A DNA stretch of 10,721 nucleotides, taken from positions 1 to 10,721 of the forward strand of contig JADGKB010000214.1 of the NCBI GenBank assembly GCA_027604185.1, given 5' to 3'. Below the pieces are notes generated by a model that was given only the letters and a program-made list of their open reading frames with translations, was not told the origin of the DNA and did no database searches. Source of the stretch: Boothiomyces macroporosus. Its lineage: Eukaryota > Chytridiomycota > Chytridiomycetes > Rhizophydiales > Terramycetaceae. Shown here in pieces: positions 9,086 through 10,721 of the stretch. The position numbers and the translations under genes are program-made. Each line of letters opens with the position of its first letter. Position 1 is the first letter of the stretch.

Positions 9086-10083
9086 TTGGTATAGAAAGTT
9101 GAATATTTTTTGGGACTCGTAAAAAATATCTTCGCGTGCCGTCATTAGCGCTTGTCATTTACTATCAATTGATGACAGGTTTCGATTTGTGGCTACTTAT
9201 ACACTAGGGCTATGTACATTTATTCATGGGACTTGTTTGCCGCTTACTTTCAATTGGTTTAATAGCAAAACGAGGGACTATTTAAAGTGATCTAAATTGT
9301 CTCTATCAACCAATAAGTTTATATTTGGTAGCTGATGTATCGCAGATCCAAACACACTATCGATGGAGATTCTATTATTTTGGTGGAAATCACCGGAAAC
9401 TGGTGGAAGGATTATTTTACCAATGAATGGGTACTTTAGTACATTGATCTATAACACAAACAGATATTTGAAGTTTGGTATTTTTCTTTAGGTATGTGTC
9501 ATTATTAATCCTTTTGCTGACATCCGGCCAATAGTTCCGCTTTGTCCGCTATATTAGCCAATTTGGGAAAATCAAGGGAAAACTCCGGCCAACTAATAAA
9601 AGATGGAATACTATTTGGGACGGCTGCGGCATTATTATCTACCCTATATGTATCAAGTGATCTAATAGATGTCGAAAAAGCGGTTAAATTTCAAATATAG
9701 TCAATGCAACCAATAAATTGATAAAAGGATGCGCTGTGAGCGGTAAACCATGCTGCAATACCCAAATTGGACTATGCATTTTCTTACTTGCCGAAGGCAA
9801 TCAATGGGATTACAACGCATTGATAGGAGATGAACCGTAATTGACAAGTTCATTTACCTTTTTGAAATGGATATGCATCTGATTTGAACAACCAAAATAA
9901 TGAAAAACAAGGGAAAATGGTGGTTAATCAGAGGGAAAGCAGAGATGTGATTGCGATAATCAGCTCAAGTCTATCACATTGATATTCGAGTATATTCACT
10001 AGTAGTCGATCGAATATAGACTCGGGAAATCAAGATATCCAGAGAAATAATGGCCAATCTATAAACAAGTGAATATGACATTT
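9086..10083. other. About 1 kb without an assignable gene
   Basis: This stretch lies between the 5' end of the transcription factor and the 3' end of the SPF30-like gene, so it should hold the TF promoter and the SPF30 3' region. The longest gap here, it contrasts with spacers of 6-57 bp elsewhere. CCAAT occurs on the plus strand at 9310, 9420, 9528, 9558, 9710 and 10054, and as ATTGG at 9253 and 9766. Three short open stretches follow one another on the plus strand in different frames: 9363-9491 (ATG start, 42 codons), 9521-9700 (59 codons, no ATG near its start, includes LIKDGILFGTAAALLSTL) and 9688-9840 (50 codons, Cys-rich, includes KGCAVSGKPCC). None matches a family I recognise and no intron of the local type joins them cleanly. 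They could be a decayed gene or chance. I saw no tRNA or rRNA here. Confidence 0.6.
9987..10024. repeat. Imperfect inverted repeat (potential hairpin)
   Basis: CGAGTATATTC (9987-9997) is complementary to GAATATAGACTCG (10012-10024) with a two-base bulge: 11 base pairs in two blocks (CGAGT/ACTCG and ATATTC/GAATAT) around a 14-base loop. An overlapping alternative pairs ATATTCGA (9982-9989) with TCGAATAT (10010-10017). It sits 60-97 bp past the SPF30 stop codon, so it could be in that gene's 3' UTR. Function unknown. Confidence 0.45.
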
Positions 10084-10088
10084 TTATT
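10083..10088 (-). terminator. AATAAA motif over the SPF30-like stop codon
   Basis: On the minus strand AATAAA spans 10088-10083 and contains the TAA stop (10086-10084), within an A-rich run. Same arrangement as at the ABC and methyltransferase genes. Motif seen, function inferred. Confidence 0.35.
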
Positions 10089-10620
10089 TCCTTTTCTTTT
10101 GCTTTTCAAGAAACGCTTTCCACTTTTCTTGCTTTTCAGTCTGCTCTACATCATCCTTTCTCTTCTTTTTCTTTTTCTGCACTTTTTGTATTTTCGCATT
10201 TGGTTTTTCCTTGATATCTCCCACCACGATGTCTTTGGACGAAAGCAGTGTAGGATTCTTGCCTTCTTTTCCTTCTTTAACCAGATGCTTTTCAATTTCT
10301 ACTATCGTGTCATAGCCAGTGAATATTAACTCGTAGTGTGTTTCTGATACACCCACAATGAGTGCTTCATAGTAATTTGAATCAGAGTAACGCGCTAGAA
10401 TGGTTTCTCCGATTTCGTATTCCTTTAGTGGTTTCTTTACAATCTTTTTTTGTTGTTCTTTTTGTACAGGCTCTTCTTTTTTAGTTTCAATCGATCGATA
10501 TAAATCTATTAATTCTGTTAATTCGCTCTTTAATTTCTCTAGTTTTTCATTTCCAGGGTCTTTTTGTAGTGCATCCTCCACTTGGGAAAGCTGAAATTCG
10601 TAATTCTCCAATTCTGCCAT
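10084..10620 (-). CDS. SPF30: SPF30/SMNDC1-like Tudor-domain splicing factor, 178 aa
   Basis: Nuclear pre-mRNA splicing factor of the SMN-related SPF30 family, which in human cells helps join the tri-snRNP to the prespliceosome and binds symmetrically dimethylated arginine on Sm proteins. The N-terminus (ENYEFQLSQVEDALQKDPGN, then KLKSELTELIDLY) matches the family's leading helical region. A Tudor domain covers about 66-115: GETILARYSDSNYYEALI, then YELIFTGYDTIVEI. Likely aromatic-cage residues are Y77, Y84, F100 and Y103; the first is Trp in the human protein. A Lys-rich stretch (about 145-155) and EKWKAFLEKQKKRK end the protein, like the basic, W-containing tail of the family. At 178 aa it is shorter than human SPF30 (238 aa), mainly at the C-terminus. 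Intronless. ATG at 10620 is the natural start. The family is also related to SMN itself, but the N-terminal helices favour SPF30. Confidence 0.88.
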   Translation of the reverse strand: MAELENYEFQLSQVEDALQKDPGNEKLEKLKSELTELIDLYRSIETKKEEPVQKEQQKKIVKKPLKEYEIGETILARYSDSNYYEALIVGVSETHYELIFTGYDTIVEIEKHLVKEGKEGKNPTLLSSKDIVVGDIKEKPNAKIQKVQKKKKKRKDDVEQTEKQEKWKAFLEKQKKRK

Positions 10621-10680
10621 TAGATTTTTTTCAAAGAATTCACGAGTGGCTTTGACTAAAGTTATTCCCAGTCTGGATGA

Positions 10681-10721
10681 GAGTAATTCTGGATGAGAGT
10701 GACAAGAGTAATTCTGGATGA
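10681..10721. repeat. 16-bp direct repeat upstream of the SPF30-like gene
   Basis: GAGTAATTCTGGATGA occurs at 10681-10696 and again at 10706-10721, 25 bp apart; its 3' half, TCTGGATGA, occurs a third time at 10672-10680. The window ends exactly at the last copy, so the array may go on. It lies 50-100 bp upstream of the SPF30-like ATG, in its promoter or 5' UTR, or is the edge of a minisatellite. Confidence 0.75.

Noticed and set aside
9170..9335. Possible C/D box snoRNA (TGATGA near 9170, CTGA near 9331)
   Set aside because: The boxes are about 160 bases apart with no terminal stem, and the C box lacks the leading purine.
9491..9534. A 43-nt intron (GTATGT...AATAG) joining the short open stretches at 9363 and 9521
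   Set aside because: The first frame ends in a TAG at 9489-9491 before this donor, the earlier donor at 9478 has the wrong phase, and the length is outside the local 20-22 nt range.
9920..9945. tRNA A-box-like sequence
   Set aside because: No matching B box or cloverleaf arms at the right spacing.

Overview
This window reads as a compact fungal nuclear locus: eukaryotic genes with GT-AG introns, a Zn2Cys6/fungal-specific transcription factor, a Rad30-type DNA polymerase eta, an SPF30-type splicing factor and two tandem full-size ABCB exporters. The standard genetic code fits (CTG reads as Leu in conserved motifs). The exact lineage cannot be fixed by eye. The most striking feature is intron size: all eleven introns I can place by protein homology are 20-22 nt, far below the usual fungal 50-100 nt. 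Together with very small gaps between genes this suggests an early-diverging or otherwise compacted fungal lineage, but that is inference.

Layout, left to right. (1) 1-179: last part of an ABCB transporter, + strand, cut by the window edge. (2) 180-479: spacer with two CCAAT boxes. (3) 480-4438: complete second ABCB transporter, + strand, nine exons, 1263 aa, a tandem paralogue of the first. (4) 4459-6028: RAD30/POLH-like translesion polymerase, + strand, three exons, 509 aa, starting only 20 bp after the ABC stop codon. (5) 6035-7402: FtsJ-like SAM-dependent methyltransferase of unknown target, - strand, intronless, 455 aa, convergent with RAD30 with 6 bp between the stop codons. (6) 7460-9085: Zn2Cys6 transcription factor, - strand, two exons, 534 aa. 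(7) 9086-10083: about 1 kb without an assignable gene, holding several CCAAT boxes, three short open stretches in successive frames and an imperfect hairpin. (8) 10084-10620: SPF30/SMNDC1-like Tudor-domain splicing factor, - strand, intronless, 178 aa. (9) 10621-10721: its upstream region with a 16-bp direct repeat.

The genes do not form an evident pathway: membrane efflux, DNA damage bypass, methylation, transcription control and splicing are neighbours by position only. What unites the window is genome compaction: tiny introns, tiny spacers, and AATAAA motifs that overlap the stop codon in four of the five complete genes. No virus, transposon, CRISPR array, rRNA or tRNA was recognised.
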